This document shows positions 1 through 9,108 of a stretch of DNA of 64,000 bases, piece after piece. Within the stretch, counting starts at the first letter, position 1, and every line of letters starts with the position of its first letter. The stretch is from Myxococcus sp046520405 (GTDB taxonomy: Bacteria > Myxococcota > Myxococcia > Myxococcales > Myxococcaceae). The notes under the pieces were generated by a model. It ran no database searches. It was not told the DNA's origin and saw nothing but the letters and a program-made list of their open reading frames with translations. The position numbers were made by a program, and so were the translations under genes. The stretch spans positions 1 through 64,000 of the forward strand of contig JBKGHI010000002.1 in assembly GCA_046520405.1 (NCBI GenBank). The letters run 5' to 3'.

Positions 1-1604
1 CCACCGCCGCCGCCGAGTCCTCCGCCGCGACGCCGGCCCCCGCGCCGCGCCCGGTGACGCCGACGCCAGCGCCGACCAGCGCGCTGTATGAGGAGGTCCC
101 CGAGTCCCAGTCCTTCGCCGAGATGTTCGAGGCGCAGGCCAAGGACGGTGGCACCCCCAGCCGCAAGGGCCTGCGCGTGGGCGAGAAGGTCCGTGGCACC
201 ATCTTCCAGCTCGGCGCGGACACCGCGTTCGTGTCCGTGGAAGGCGCGGCCAAGAGCGAGGCGATGATCGAGCTTCGCGAGCTGAAGGACGACGAGGGCA
301 TCCTCCGCTTCGGCGTGGGGGACACCATCGACGCGCACGTGGTGGAGGTGGGCGCCAAGGGCATCCTGCTCAGCCGCGCGCTGGCCAAGGGAAGCGCCAA
401 CCTGGCCCTGCTGGCCGAGGCCCGCGCCTCCGGCATGCCTGTCGAGGGTCTGGTGCTGAGCGTGAACAAGGGCGGTGTGGAGGTCGCCATCGGTGACATC
501 CGCGCCTTCTGCCCCATCAGCCAGCTGGACCTGCGCTACGTGGAGAAGCCGGACCAGTTCATCGGTGAGAAGCTCCAGTTCCGCGTGAGCGAGGTCCGCG
601 AGCGCAACGTGGTGCTGTCGCGCCGCGCGCTGTTGGAGGACGAGCAGCGCCAGCTCGCCGCGGAGACGCGCAAGAACCTGGCCCAGGGCAAGATCGTCAA
701 GGGCAAGGTCACCGGTGTGCGCGACTTCGGCGTGTTCGTGGACCTGGGCGGCGTGGAGGGCATGATCCCCGTCTCCGAGCTTTCGTACACCCGCGTCGGT
801 CACCCGAGCGACGTGGTGAAGGTCGGTGACGAGGTCGAGGTCGAGATCCTCCGGATGGAGGCCGGCCAGCCCAACTCGCCGGACAAGTCCAAGCAGAAGG
901 AGCGCATCACGCTGTCCATGCGCTCGCGCCAGGAGGATCCGTTCCAGAAGGCGCTGTCCGAAATCAAGGAAGGCGACCGCCTCCAGGGCAAGGTCGTCCG
1001 CCTGCAGCAGTTCGGCGCCTTCGTGGAGCTGCGCCCGGGCGTGGACGGTCTGGTCCACATCTCCGCGCTCAGCGACCGCCGCATCGCGCACCCGCGCGAC
1101 GTGGTGAAGGAAGGGGAGACCATCTGGGTGTCGGTGGAGAAGATCGACACGCAGGAGAAGCGCATCGGCCTGCGCCGCATCTCCGAGGAAGAGGCGCAGC
1201 GTCCTCCCGAGGAGCGTCCGGCGCCCGCCACGCAGGCGGCCGCTCCGGCGCAGCCCGCCGCGGCCCGTCCCAAGGTGGGCCAGGTCGTCATGGGCAAGGT
1301 GGATCGCATCGAGCCCTACGGCGTGTTCCTCGCGTTCCCGGGCGGCAAGGGTCTGCTGCCCGCGAGCGAGACGGGCACCGAGCGTGGCACCGACCTCCGC
1401 AAGCACTACTCGCTGGGCCAGGAGGTGAAGGTGGCCATCCTGGACATCGACGCGTCCGGGAAGATCCGCCTGTCCGTCACCGCCGCCATCCGCGCGGAGG
1501 AGCGCGCGGAGGTGGAGGCATGGCAGAAGACGCAGCAGCCGCAGGGCGCGGGCAAGAAGGGCTTCGGCACCTTCGCGGATCTGCTCAGCAAGGCGCGTAA
1601 GTAA
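1..1604 (+). CDS. rpsA: Ribosomal protein S1-like protein with tandem S1 domains (5' end outside window)
   Basis: RNA-binding protein of the ribosomal S1 family, expected to help the 30S subunit capture mRNA. The frame is open from the first bases of the window (Ala/Pro-rich codons before a GTG at 54), so the true start is probably upstream and the gene is partial. Counting from GTG 54 there are about five S1 OB-fold repeats, near residues 41-108, 128-193, 214-289, 306-376 and 411-476. The third and fourth are the most typical (GKVTGVRDFGVFVDLGG; GKVVRLQQFGAFVEL). A Pro/Ala linker precedes the last repeat. Canonical S1 has six repeats and a different N-terminus, and myxobacteria carry more than one S1-like gene, so this may be a paralogue rather than the housekeeping copy. 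Confidence 0.85.
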   Translation, partial: TAAAESSAATPAPAPRPVTPTPAPTSALYEEVPESQSFAEMFEAQAKDGGTPSRKGLRVGEKVRGTIFQLGADTAFVSVEGAAKSEAMIELRELKDDEGILRFGVGDTIDAHVVEVGAKGILLSRALAKGSANLALLAEARASGMPVEGLVLSVNKGGVEVAIGDIRAFCPISQLDLRYVEKPDQFIGEKLQFRVSEVRERNVVLSRRALLEDEQRQLAAETRKNLAQGKIVKGKVTGVRDFGVFVDLGGVEGMIPVSELSYTRVGHPSDVVKVGDEVEVEILRMEAGQPNSPDKSKQKERITLSMRSRQEDPFQKALSEIKEGDRLQGKVVRLQQFGAFVELRPGVDGLVHISALSDRRIAHPRDVVKEGETIWVSVEKIDTQEKRIGLRRISEEEAQRPPEERPAPATQAAAPAQPAAARPKVGQVVMGKVDRIEPYGVFLAFPGGKGLLPASETGTERGTDLRKHYSLGQEVKVAILDIDASGKIRLSVTAAIRAEERAEVEAWQKTQQPQGAGKKGFGTFADLLSKARK

Positions 1605-1657
1605 TTCCCTGTCTCCGGCGCTGAACCCGTTGATGTGGTCAGCGCTGGAGAAAGGTG

Positions 1658-1686
1658 TTGACGGTCCAGGCGAGGGACGGTACTTA
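1658..1686 (+). promoter_or_regulatory. Sigma-70-like promoter of the initiator tRNA
   Basis: A TTGACG -35 (1658-1663), a 17-base spacer and a TACTTA -10-like hexamer (1681-1686) lie about 20 bases upstream of the mature tRNA end. The -35 is close to consensus and the -10 is poor. Confidence 0.55.
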
Positions 1687-1705
1687 CCGCCTCGCCTCTC
1701 TCTGC

Positions 1706-1780
<75 letters not shown>

Positions 1781-1783
1781 TCA

Positions 1784-1828
1784 GGTCGGCCCGGTCATTC
1801 TTCTGGAATGGCCGGGCCGATTTCTTTT
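1784..1828 (+). terminator. Intrinsic terminator of tRNA-fMet
   Basis: Long hairpin with arms GTCGGCCCGGTCATTC and GAATGGCCGGGCCGAT around a short TTCTG loop, followed by TTTCTTTT. It begins five bases after the tRNA. Confidence 0.85.
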
Positions 1829-1998
1829 GCGCGCCTCGACGCTGCGACCGCATTCCACCCCGGTTGACCTGCGTGCAGGCGAGCGCCGTGTGTTCGCCAG
1901 TGAAGGCGGACCCGGCACCGCGGTCCATCTTCCTCCTAGGGGATTGCCCCCACCGGTGATGCGCGGCTGACGCCGCCGACAACGACGAGGAGGAGTCC

Positions 1999-2895
1999 AT
2001 GGACACCGACATCACGCATGTCCTGCTGGTCGGAGGCACGGGGCGTTTGGGCGGCAAGTTGGCGTCAGCGCTGCTGGCGCGTCCCGGCATCCACCTGCAC
2101 GTGTTGGTGCGTCCGGGCACGCGCGGCGAGGCGATGGTGGGCCTGGCGGAGCATGGGGTGACGTTGGTGAACGGCTCGCTTGATGACCCGCGTTCACTCG
2201 ATTCAGCGCTGGAGGGCGTGGACGCGGTCGTCTCCGCGGTGAGCGGCTCGCCGGAGGTGAGGGTGGACGGCCAGCTTCGCTTGCTGGACTCCGCCCGGCG
2301 TCACGGCGTCCTCCGCTTCATCCCGTCCGACTACTCGCTGGACTACGCGGACGCCGACGCGGGTGAGGCCTTCATGGCGGAGCACCGTCGGGTCGCGGAC
2401 GCGGTGGTGCGCAGCGGCGTGCCGCACAGCTTCGTGCTGTGTGGTGCGTTCATGGAAACGGCGCTGTCGCCGCGAGCGCAGGTGTTCGACTTCGAGCGCG
2501 GTGTCGTTTCGTATTGGGGCACCGGCGACGAGCCCTTCGACGTCACCTCGATGGCGGACGCCGCGCGATGGGTGGCCGAGGTCGTGGTGGATCCACGCGC
2601 CACGGGGCGGCGCCTGGAGTTCGTAGGAGACGTCGTGACGGTGAATGAGGTGGCGGCGCTCTACGAGACGTTGACGGGCCAGCGCCTGCGATGCGTCTGC
2701 AAGGGCAGCGTCGAGGACTTGCGCCGGCAGCTCGTGCGCGCGCGTCCGGAGGGCGTGCCCGTCCATCCGCCGTCCGCGTCACTGAGCTGCTCGCGCAGCT
2801 CGCGGGGAAGGGGAGGCTGCGCGAGCCGGCCAATGCCGAGTACCCGCGCCTGCGCCCTTTGTCGGTGCGCGCGTTCCTTCAGGCGCGGTTGCTGA
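1999..2895 (+). CDS. NmrA-type NAD(P)-binding reductase, C-terminus shifted
   Basis: Rossmann-fold protein of the atypical SDR/NmrA type, probably cytoplasmic; substrate not predictable. The N-terminus has the nucleotide-binding motif GGTGRLGG at residues 13-20, and the central part follows the isoflavone reductase/NmrA pattern (RFIPSDYSLDY, SGVPHSFVLCGAFMET). The start is fixed by AGGAGG a few bases upstream of ATG 1999. The last roughly 45 residues are Ser/Arg/Cys-rich and unlike the family. The neighbouring frame from about 2770 to 2920 instead encodes a normal-looking family C-terminus (GKGRLREPANAEYPRLRPLS). A single missing base near 2755-2775 would explain this. Either the sequence has an indel or the protein has an altered tail. 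Confidence 0.75.
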   Translation: MDTDITHVLLVGGTGRLGGKLASALLARPGIHLHVLVRPGTRGEAMVGLAEHGVTLVNGSLDDPRSLDSALEGVDAVVSAVSGSPEVRVDGQLRLLDSARRHGVLRFIPSDYSLDYADADAGEAFMAEHRRVADAVVRSGVPHSFVLCGAFMETALSPRAQVFDFERGVVSYWGTGDEPFDVTSMADAARWVAEVVVDPRATGRRLEFVGDVVTVNEVAALYETLTGQRLRCVCKGSVEDLRRQLVRARPEGVPVHPPSASLSCSRSSRGRGGCASRPMPSTRACALCRCARSFRRGC

Positions 2896-2988
2896 TGCCT
2901 TCGGCTGCGGCCGCGACCTTGCCCCTGGCGTCGCAGCCGTAGCCCGCCTGCCGCATGCGGCGGCTTCGCGTGGCGCAGTGCGTTCGAC

Positions 2989-3330
2989 TCATCGCGTCTC
3001 GGCGGTGGCGCGGTGCGGGCTCGGATCGCACGCGAGCAACGCGCACTCCGTCGCGGGCGCGCATTGATCATCGCAGCAGCGCAGGTGGCCCCACGGGCAG
3101 GCCCGTGTCGTGGATCGCGCGTCTTCCTCCTCTGATAAGAGGCGCTTCCTGCTGTCCTCTTCACCACTGGGACTGTGCGTCAGGGACTCAGGTGCCCTGT
3201 TACCCGGGTCCACGACGGCCTGGGGCAACGCCGACGGGGGGGGCGCGGTGCTCTGGCACCCGGCGGAACCAACCCCAAGCCCCCATCCGAGCACCCCGGA
3301 AGCCACGATTCGTCGGAAACGGGTCGTCAT
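2989..3330 (-). CDS. Small putative lipoprotein, Cys-rich C-terminus
   Basis: 113-residue protein not recognised as a known family. It starts with a positively charged n-region, a short hydrophobic stretch and a lipobox-like GSAGC ending near residue 25, as in outer-membrane lipoproteins. The middle is Pro/Ser/Glu-rich and the C-terminal third holds several cysteines (CCDDQC, CALLAC). AAGGTGGAG lies just upstream of the ATG at 3330. It sits alone between the NmrA-type gene and the divergent protease gene. The signal sequence plus ribosome binding site argue for a real gene; the lack of homology I can recognise keeps confidence moderate. Confidence 0.5.
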   Translation of the reverse strand: MTTRFRRIVASGVLGWGLGVGSAGCQSTAPPPSALPQAVVDPGNRAPESLTHSPSGEEDSRKRLLSEEEDARSTTRACPWGHLRCCDDQCAPATECALLACDPSPHRATAETR

Positions 3331-3441
3331 CTCTCCACCTTTCGCGACGCAACCTGCCGTAACTACGGAATTCTGCGCTCCTTTGGAAAAAATGCGCGTG
3401 TCGCCTTTTAACTTACATCCGCTGGGGCACTAATCTCTCGG

Positions 3442-3464
3442 CCAGGTGACAATCTGTCACTTGG
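3442..3464. promoter_or_regulatory. Near-perfect inverted repeat upstream of the M36 protease
   Basis: Arms CCAGGTGACA and TGTCACTTGG separated by ATC (9 of 10 positions pair). It lies about 100 bases before the protease start, with no T-run, so it looks like a dimeric regulator's operator rather than a terminator. The regulator is unknown. Confidence 0.4.
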
Positions 3465-3556
3465 TCGCCTTCTGACCGTGACTGGGAGTTTCGGCGATGG
3501 GGCCGGAACGTTCGAGCCAGGCTGTAAGGAAGGCGGCTACCCCCGCCGTCGTAAAA

Positions 3557-6500
3557 ATGGAGCATCCCCACGTGAGAAGGTTGGTTGCCACGCTGTCCGG
3601 GCTCGCCCTGGTACTGTCCGGTACCAGTTCCGTCGCCCGGACGTTGCCGAACTACGATGCACTCCAGGACGCGAAGCCCGCGGGCCGTGCCACCGCGGGT
3701 TTCAAGCCGGTCAACACGAGCAGCCTGAAGGGGGCGCGGGTCGCCCACCAGGACGCACTGACGGGCTCCCCGACGTTCATCTGGACGAACCCGACCGAGG
3801 AGCAGACGAAGCTCCGCGCCGAGTACGCGAAGATGTCTCCCGCCAAGGCCGCGCTGGCGCAGATCTCTGCCCACGCTTCGGCCTACGGTCTGGCCTCCTT
3901 TGAGGCCGCTGGCGCGAAGGTCACCAACGTCAGCACCAACAAGCAGGGCGTGAAGGTCGTGACGCTGGCCCAGGAGTCCTCGGGGATCGAGGTCTTCCGC
4001 CAGTCGCTGAACGTGCTGCTGAACAAGCACAATCAGGTGGTTGCCATCTCCGGCAGCCTCTCCAAGCAAGGTTCGGCGCAGATCTCCAAGTCGAAGGCGC
4101 GCTTCACGCTGCCTGCGACCGAGGCCATCGCCGCGGCGTACAAGGACCTCACGGGGACCGCGCTCGATCGCAGCCTGCTCACCCCCGTGAACAGCGCTCA
4201 GAAGGGCGACAAGTACACGCACTTCACGCTGGCCAGCTACGCGCGTCCGCTCGAGGAGGGGTTTGTCATCCCCGCCCGCGCGAAGCAGGTCTTCTTCCCG
4301 CTGCCCACCAAGCTGGTCCCCGCGTACTATGTGGAGATCAACACCGGCCGCTCGGACAAGGCGAACTCGGAGTACTTCGCGTACGTCATCTCCGCCACCG
4401 ACGGACAGTTGCTGATGCGCAACGACCTGCGGGCGCACGCGGAGTTCAGCTACCGTGTGTTCTCTGACACCACGCCACCGTACACCCCGCACGACGGTCC
4501 GATCGGCAGCGTCGGTACGCCGCACCCGACCGGCAACCCGGACGGCTATCAGTCGCCGTACGCTCCGGCGAACCTGATCACCCTCGAGAGCCTCCCGTTC
4601 AGCCAGAATGACCCCTGGCTGCCGGACGGCGCGACGGTGACCACGGGTAACAACGTGGACGCCTACGCGGACCTCACCGAGCCGGAACGTTACAATACCG
4701 GCGACCTCCGCCCGACCGTCACGGCTCCGGGCGTGTTCGACCGGGCCATCGACTTCGGAATCCAGCCGAACGCGAACGACGAGCAGATCGCCGCGGCGAC
4801 GACGAGCTTGTTCTTCGTGAACAACTGGCTCCACGACTGGTACTACGACGCCGGCTTCGACGAAGCCTCTGGCAATGCCCAGCAGAACAACTTCGGCCGT
4901 GGCGGCGTCGGTAACGACCGGCTCCTGGTGGAGGCACAGGACTTCAGCGGCGTCGACAACGCCAACATGTGGACGCCTGCTGACGGTGCCTCGCCCGTCA
5001 TGCAGATGTACCTGTTCCAGGGGCCCCGCAACTCGCGCCTGACGGCGAACGCTCCGGCGGAGGTCGCGGGTGACTACCAGGGTGGTGTTTCCGCTACCTT
5101 CGGTCCCCAGACGTTCAACGTCACCGGCAACGTGGTGGCGGCGCTGGACGCGGCCAACACCGCGGGTCAGACGGACCGTGACGGCTGCACCGCGCTGACC
5201 AACGCGGCCGAGGTCGCTGGCAACATCGCCATCATCGACCGCGGCAGCTGCGACTTCACCGTTAAGGTCCTGAACGCGCAGAGCGCCGGCGCCATCGGCG
5301 TCATCATCCACGACAACGCGGCGGGGCCGACGATCGACATGGGTGGCACGCCCACGTCGCCGATCAACATCCCCGCGCTTCGCGCGAACCTGGACGATGG
5401 CAACGTGCTGCGCGGCGCCATCCCGGGCCTCAACGTCACCCTGTGGCGTGGTCCGACCACCTGGGTCGACGGCACCATCGACAACGCCATCGTGGCCCAC
5501 GAGTGGGGTCACTACATCAGCAACCGCCTCATCTCGAACGCGTCCGGTCTGGTGAACAACCAGGGCCGCGCGATGGGCGAGGGCTGGGGTGACTTCACCG
5601 CCCTGCTGATGATGGTTCGCGCCGAGGACATCAATGTCCCGTCCAACGCGAACTGGAACGGCGCCTACGCCGCCGCGGGCTACGCCACGCGCGCGGACGC
5701 GAACTCCGAGTTCTTCGGTATCCGCCGTGGCACGTACTCCTCGGACCAGACCAAGAACGCACTGTCGTTCCGTCACATCATGGACGGCGTGGCGCTGCCC
5801 ACGGGCGTGCCGTTCAACGGCAATACCGGTCTGCCGAACTCGCAGGTCCACAACTCCGGCGAGATCTGGGCGACGATGCTGTGGGAGTGCTACACGTCGC
5901 TGCTCCGCGCGCATCCGTTCCAGGAGGCGCAGGACCGGATGAAGAGCTACCTGGTCAACGGGTACAAGCTCACGCCGACGGCCCCCACCTACCTGGAGGC
6001 GCGTGACGCCATCATCGCGGCGGCCCTCGCCAATGATCCGGCGGACGCGGAGCGCTTCTGGCGGGCCTTCGCCAAGCGCGGCGCGGGCGTTGGTGCCCAG
6101 GCGCCGGACCGCTACTCCACGAACCACGCGGGTGTGGTGGAGAGCTTCGGGGCCGGCTCGGCCCTCACGATCGTGTCGGCCGAGTTCTTCGACGACGTCG
6201 AGGGTGGCTCGTGCGACTTTGACGGCGTCCTCGACAACGGGGAGACGGGCCGCATCGAGCTCACCGTGCGCAACGTGGGTATCGAGGCCGCGTCCGCTCC
6301 CTCCGGGACCCTGTCGTCCGCCTTCGCGGGCCTCGAGTTCGGCAACGGTGGCGAGACGACCTTCCCGGCCCTCCCCGTGGGAGCCGAGGCCACGGTCTCC
6401 ATCCCGGTCACGCTCACCGGCGCGACGGGTCAGCAGGACGTGACCATCGACATCGCCGTGCGTGACGAAGACCAGGAGACGCCGGTCGACATCGTCAGCG

Positions 6501-8935
6501 CCATCACGCTCACCACGCACTACGACGAGCGTCCGAACTCCACCAACATCGAGGACGTTCAGATCGCCCCGGAGAAGCTGCCCTGGACGACCGAGTACGA
6601 CGAGGCGCTGACCCCGGCCGTGTTCAGCGTGGTCATCTTCGACGACGGCAACCGCACGTTCTACGCGGAGGACACTGCTGCCTACTCCGACGTTCGCCTC
6701 ATCTCGCCTGAGCTCCACGTCAGCGAGACCGAGCCCTTCGTGATCAACTTCGATCACGCCTGGGACTTCGAGGACGACTACGACGGCGCCACGGTTGAAA
6801 TCTCCGAGGACGGCGGTGAGACCTGGGTGGACATCGGCGATCCGATCCACAACACGGTGCTCGAGACCTACCCGGGCAACGTGAACCCGCTGGCCGGCAA
6901 GCCGGCGCTGTCGAGCTACAACCCGCAGTTCCCGGGCATGCTCCCCGCGACCATCAACCTGGGCACGGCGTACGCCGGCAAGACGGTGCAGGTCCGCTTC
7001 CGCGTCGGTACGGACGAGAGCTTCGGCTACACGGGCTGGCTGCTCGACAACCTGGAGTTCAACGGCATCACGAACCTCCCGTTCACCACCATCGCGGATG
7101 AGGATGGCGTGTGCACCGCGGCGAACCAGGCCCCCACGGCCAACGCCGGCGCGGACGTGTCCACCACGTCTGGCAGCAACGTGGGCCTTTCGGGTACCGC
7201 CACGGATCCGGACGGCGACACCCTGACCTACTCGTGGGCGCAGACGTCTGGCCCCGCGGTGACCCTGACGGGTGCCAACACCCTGACGCCGTCGTTCACG
7301 GCGCCGACGGTGACCGAGGCCACGACCCTGGTGTTCGAGCTGACCGTCTCCGACGGCACGGCCACGGCCACCGACTCCGTCTCCGTGACGGTGAACCCGG
7401 GCGCGCCGACCAACGCTCCGCCCACCGTGAACGCCGGCATCGACGGCACGGTCGAGGAGCGCGCTGAGTACACGCTGAGCGGCTCCGCCAGCGACCCGGA
7501 CGGCGACTCCCTCACGTACCTGTGGACCCAGGTCTCCGGTACGCCGGTCGCGGTTCGCGGCTACACCACGCCGACGGCGACGTTCATCGCGCCCGAGGTC
7601 ACCCTGGATGAGCAGCTGGTCTTCCGTCTGACGGTCTCCGACGGCGTCGCCAGCTCGAACGACACGGTCACCGTGACGGTCACCAACGCGAACCGCGCGC
7701 CGATCGTCTCTGACACGTCCGTGGCCTTCGCCTCGGGCACTGTCACTGTGTCGGCCTCGGCCATCGATCCGGATGGTGATGCGGTCAGCTACAGCTGGGA
7801 GCAGACGGGCGGCTCGACGGTTGCCATCAACGGCGCCGACACGTCCTCCATCACGTTCGGCGTGCCTGCGGCGGGCTCCTACGAGTTCACCGTGACGGCG
7901 ACGGACGGCGCGGCCTCTGCCTCCAAGGCGGTGGCTGTGACGGTCATCCCGGGCATTCCTGATCCAGTGAACACGCCTCCGACCGTGAACGCGGGTCTCG
8001 ATGCCACGGCGAACGCCGGCGACGTCGTGACGCTGAGCGGCTCCGCGAGCGACGCCGAGGGTAACGCGCTGACGTACCACTGGGAGCAGATCGGTGGCAC
8101 GGCGGTGACCCTGTCGGGCGCCGACACCCTGACGCCGTCGTTCACCGCGCCGAGCACGGCCAACGGTGACACGCTCGGCTTCATCCTGACGGTCAGCGAC
8201 GGCACCTCGACCACCAGCGACGTCGTTCGCGTCGTCGTGGCGGCGGACCCGGGCTCCACCCCGGGCAACACCGCTCCGGAAGTGGACGCGGGCGAGCCGG
8301 CCATCGTTGAGGCCGGTGCCACCGTGACCCTCAACGGCACGGCGACCGACGCGGATGGAGACGCCCTGTTTGCCGTCTGGACGCAGATCGGCGGTCCGGA
8401 AGTGACGCTGTCTGACGCCACCTCGCTGACGCCGACGTTCACCGCGCCGGCCGCTGGCGAGCTGGCCTTCCTCCTCACGGTCTCCGACGGTACTGCGACG
8501 TCCGTGGCCGTGACGGTGGTCCGCGTCTCCACCACGCCCGAGGAGAACGTCGCTCCGGTGGCCGCCGCTCGCGCGGTGGTCTCCGCCAACCAGACGTCCG
8601 CCACGCTCGACGGCTCCGCTTCCAGCGACGCCAACGGTGATGCGCTGACGTACGCCTGGACGCAGGTCTCCGGTCCGGCCGCGACCATCAACGGCGGGAA
8701 CCAGGCGGTCGCCCACGTGAACCTGCCCGACACCGACAACCAGACGGCGACGTTCTCGTTCCGCCTGACGGTGACGGATGAGGCCGGTCTGGAGCACAGC
8801 ACGACCGTGCAGTTCACCGCCCGCAACGGCGGTGGCGACGACGGTGGTGGCTGCTCCGCGACGGGCGCGGGCGCTCCGGCCAGCATGCTCGGCCTGGCGC
8901 TCCTCGGCCTGCTGCGCCGCCGTCGTCAGAACTGA
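3557..8935 (+). CDS. Secreted M36 fungalysin-type metalloprotease with PA domain, PKD-like repeats and MYXO-CTERM-like tail
   Basis: Large extracellular zinc protease, probably for prey or protein digestion. Order: signal peptide (RRLVATLSGLALVLSG), FTP-type propeptide over roughly residues 60-250, and an M36 catalytic domain with HEWGHY (zinc ligands His648 and His652, catalytic Glu649) and a downstream EGWGDF supplying the third ligand at about Glu675. A PA domain is inserted near residues 510-620. From about residue 1190 there are about six repeats of roughly 90-100 residues with the PKD/REJ pattern (DPDGDxLTYxW...LTVSDG). The end is a Gly/Asp linker, GGGCSATG, a hydrophobic helix and RRRRQN, matching the MYXO-CTERM surface-sorting layout. 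Start is uncertain: ATG 3557 lacks a close ribosome binding site, whereas GTG 3572 has GGAG nine bases upstream; both keep the signal peptide. Confidence 0.92.
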   Translation: MEHPHVRRLVATLSGLALVLSGTSSVARTLPNYDALQDAKPAGRATAGFKPVNTSSLKGARVAHQDALTGSPTFIWTNPTEEQTKLRAEYAKMSPAKAALAQISAHASAYGLASFEAAGAKVTNVSTNKQGVKVVTLAQESSGIEVFRQSLNVLLNKHNQVVAISGSLSKQGSAQISKSKARFTLPATEAIAAAYKDLTGTALDRSLLTPVNSAQKGDKYTHFTLASYARPLEEGFVIPARAKQVFFPLPTKLVPAYYVEINTGRSDKANSEYFAYVISATDGQLLMRNDLRAHAEFSYRVFSDTTPPYTPHDGPIGSVGTPHPTGNPDGYQSPYAPANLITLESLPFSQNDPWLPDGATVTTGNNVDAYADLTEPERYNTGDLRPTVTAPGVFDRAIDFGIQPNANDEQIAAATTSLFFVNNWLHDWYYDAGFDEASGNAQQNNFGRGGVGNDRLLVEAQDFSGVDNANMWTPADGASPVMQMYLFQGPRNSRLTANAPAEVAGDYQGGVSATFGPQTFNVTGNVVAALDAANTAGQTDRDGCTALTNAAEVAGNIAIIDRGSCDFTVKVLNAQSAGAIGVIIHDNAAGPTIDMGGTPTSPINIPALRANLDDGNVLRGAIPGLNVTLWRGPTTWVDGTIDNAIVAHEWGHYISNRLISNASGLVNNQGRAMGEGWGDFTALLMMVRAEDINVPSNANWNGAYAAAGYATRADANSEFFGIRRGTYSSDQTKNALSFRHIMDGVALPTGVPFNGNTGLPNSQVHNSGEIWATMLWECYTSLLRAHPFQEAQDRMKSYLVNGYKLTPTAPTYLEARDAIIAAALANDPADAERFWRAFAKRGAGVGAQAPDRYSTNHAGVVESFGAGSALTIVSAEFFDDVEGGSCDFDGVLDNGETGRIELTVRNVGIEAASAPSGTLSSAFAGLEFGNGGETTFPALPVGAEATVSIPVTLTGATGQQDVTIDIAVRDEDQETPVDIVSAITLTTHYDERPNSTNIEDVQIAPEKLPWTTEYDEALTPAVFSVVIFDDGNRTFYAEDTAAYSDVRLISPELHVSETEPFVINFDHAWDFEDDYDGATVEISEDGGETWVDIGDPIHNTVLETYPGNVNPLAGKPALSSYNPQFPGMLPATINLGTAYAGKTVQVRFRVGTDESFGYTGWLLDNLEFNGITNLPFTTIADEDGVCTAANQAPTANAGADVSTTSGSNVGLSGTATDPDGDTLTYSWAQTSGPAVTLTGANTLTPSFTAPTVTEATTLVFELTVSDGTATATDSVSVTVNPGAPTNAPPTVNAGIDGTVEERAEYTLSGSASDPDGDSLTYLWTQVSGTPVAVRGYTTPTATFIAPEVTLDEQLVFRLTVSDGVASSNDTVTVTVTNANRAPIVSDTSVAFASGTVTVSASAIDPDGDAVSYSWEQTGGSTVAINGADTSSITFGVPAAGSYEFTVTATDGAASASKAVAVTVIPGIPDPVNTPPTVNAGLDATANAGDVVTLSGSASDAEGNALTYHWEQIGGTAVTLSGADTLTPSFTAPSTANGDTLGFILTVSDGTSTTSDVVRVVVAADPGSTPGNTAPEVDAGEPAIVEAGATVTLNGTATDADGDALFAVWTQIGGPEVTLSDATSLTPTFTAPAAGELAFLLTVSDGTATSVAVTVVRVSTTPEENVAPVAAARAVVSANQTSATLDGSASSDANGDALTYAWTQVSGPAATINGGNQAVAHVNLPDTDNQTATFSFRLTVTDEAGLEHSTTVQFTARNGGGDDGGGCSATGAGAPASMLGLALLGLLRRRRQN

Positions 8936-8946
8936 GACGCGCGGGT

Positions 8947-8974
8947 CCTCCTCCTACCCTCGGGTGGGAGGAGG
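8947..8974 (+). terminator. Hairpin after the M36 protease gene
   Basis: Arms CCTCCTCCTACCC and GGGTGGGAGGAGG around a two-base loop start 11 bases after the protease stop. There is no T-run, so termination may be weak or the hairpin may protect the mRNA 3' end. Confidence 0.5.
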
Positions 8975-9044
8975 CCTCCGTGGGGCCCGGATGAAGTGAC
9001 GGTCCGGGCGTCGCGGTAAGCAGACGGAAAAGGAAGTTCCTGGC

Positions 9045-9087
9045 GGCCGGCTCCCTCTGATTCCAGGGGGCCGGCCGTCGACTTTCT
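9045..9087. terminator. Hairpin between convergent protease and patatin genes
   Basis: Arms GGCCGGCTCCCT and AGGGGGCCGGCC around CTGATTCC, lying between two convergent genes and therefore possibly bidirectional. Only a weak T-tract follows on the plus strand. Confidence 0.5.
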
Positions 9088-9108
9088 ACGGACCCGGCAG
9101 GGCCCGTG

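Noticed and set aside
3413..8797. A 1,794-codon open frame on the strand opposite the M36 protease
   Set aside because: Arg/Val/Gly-rich with no domains; a by-product of strong GC bias at third positions of the real gene, which has full protease and PKD features.
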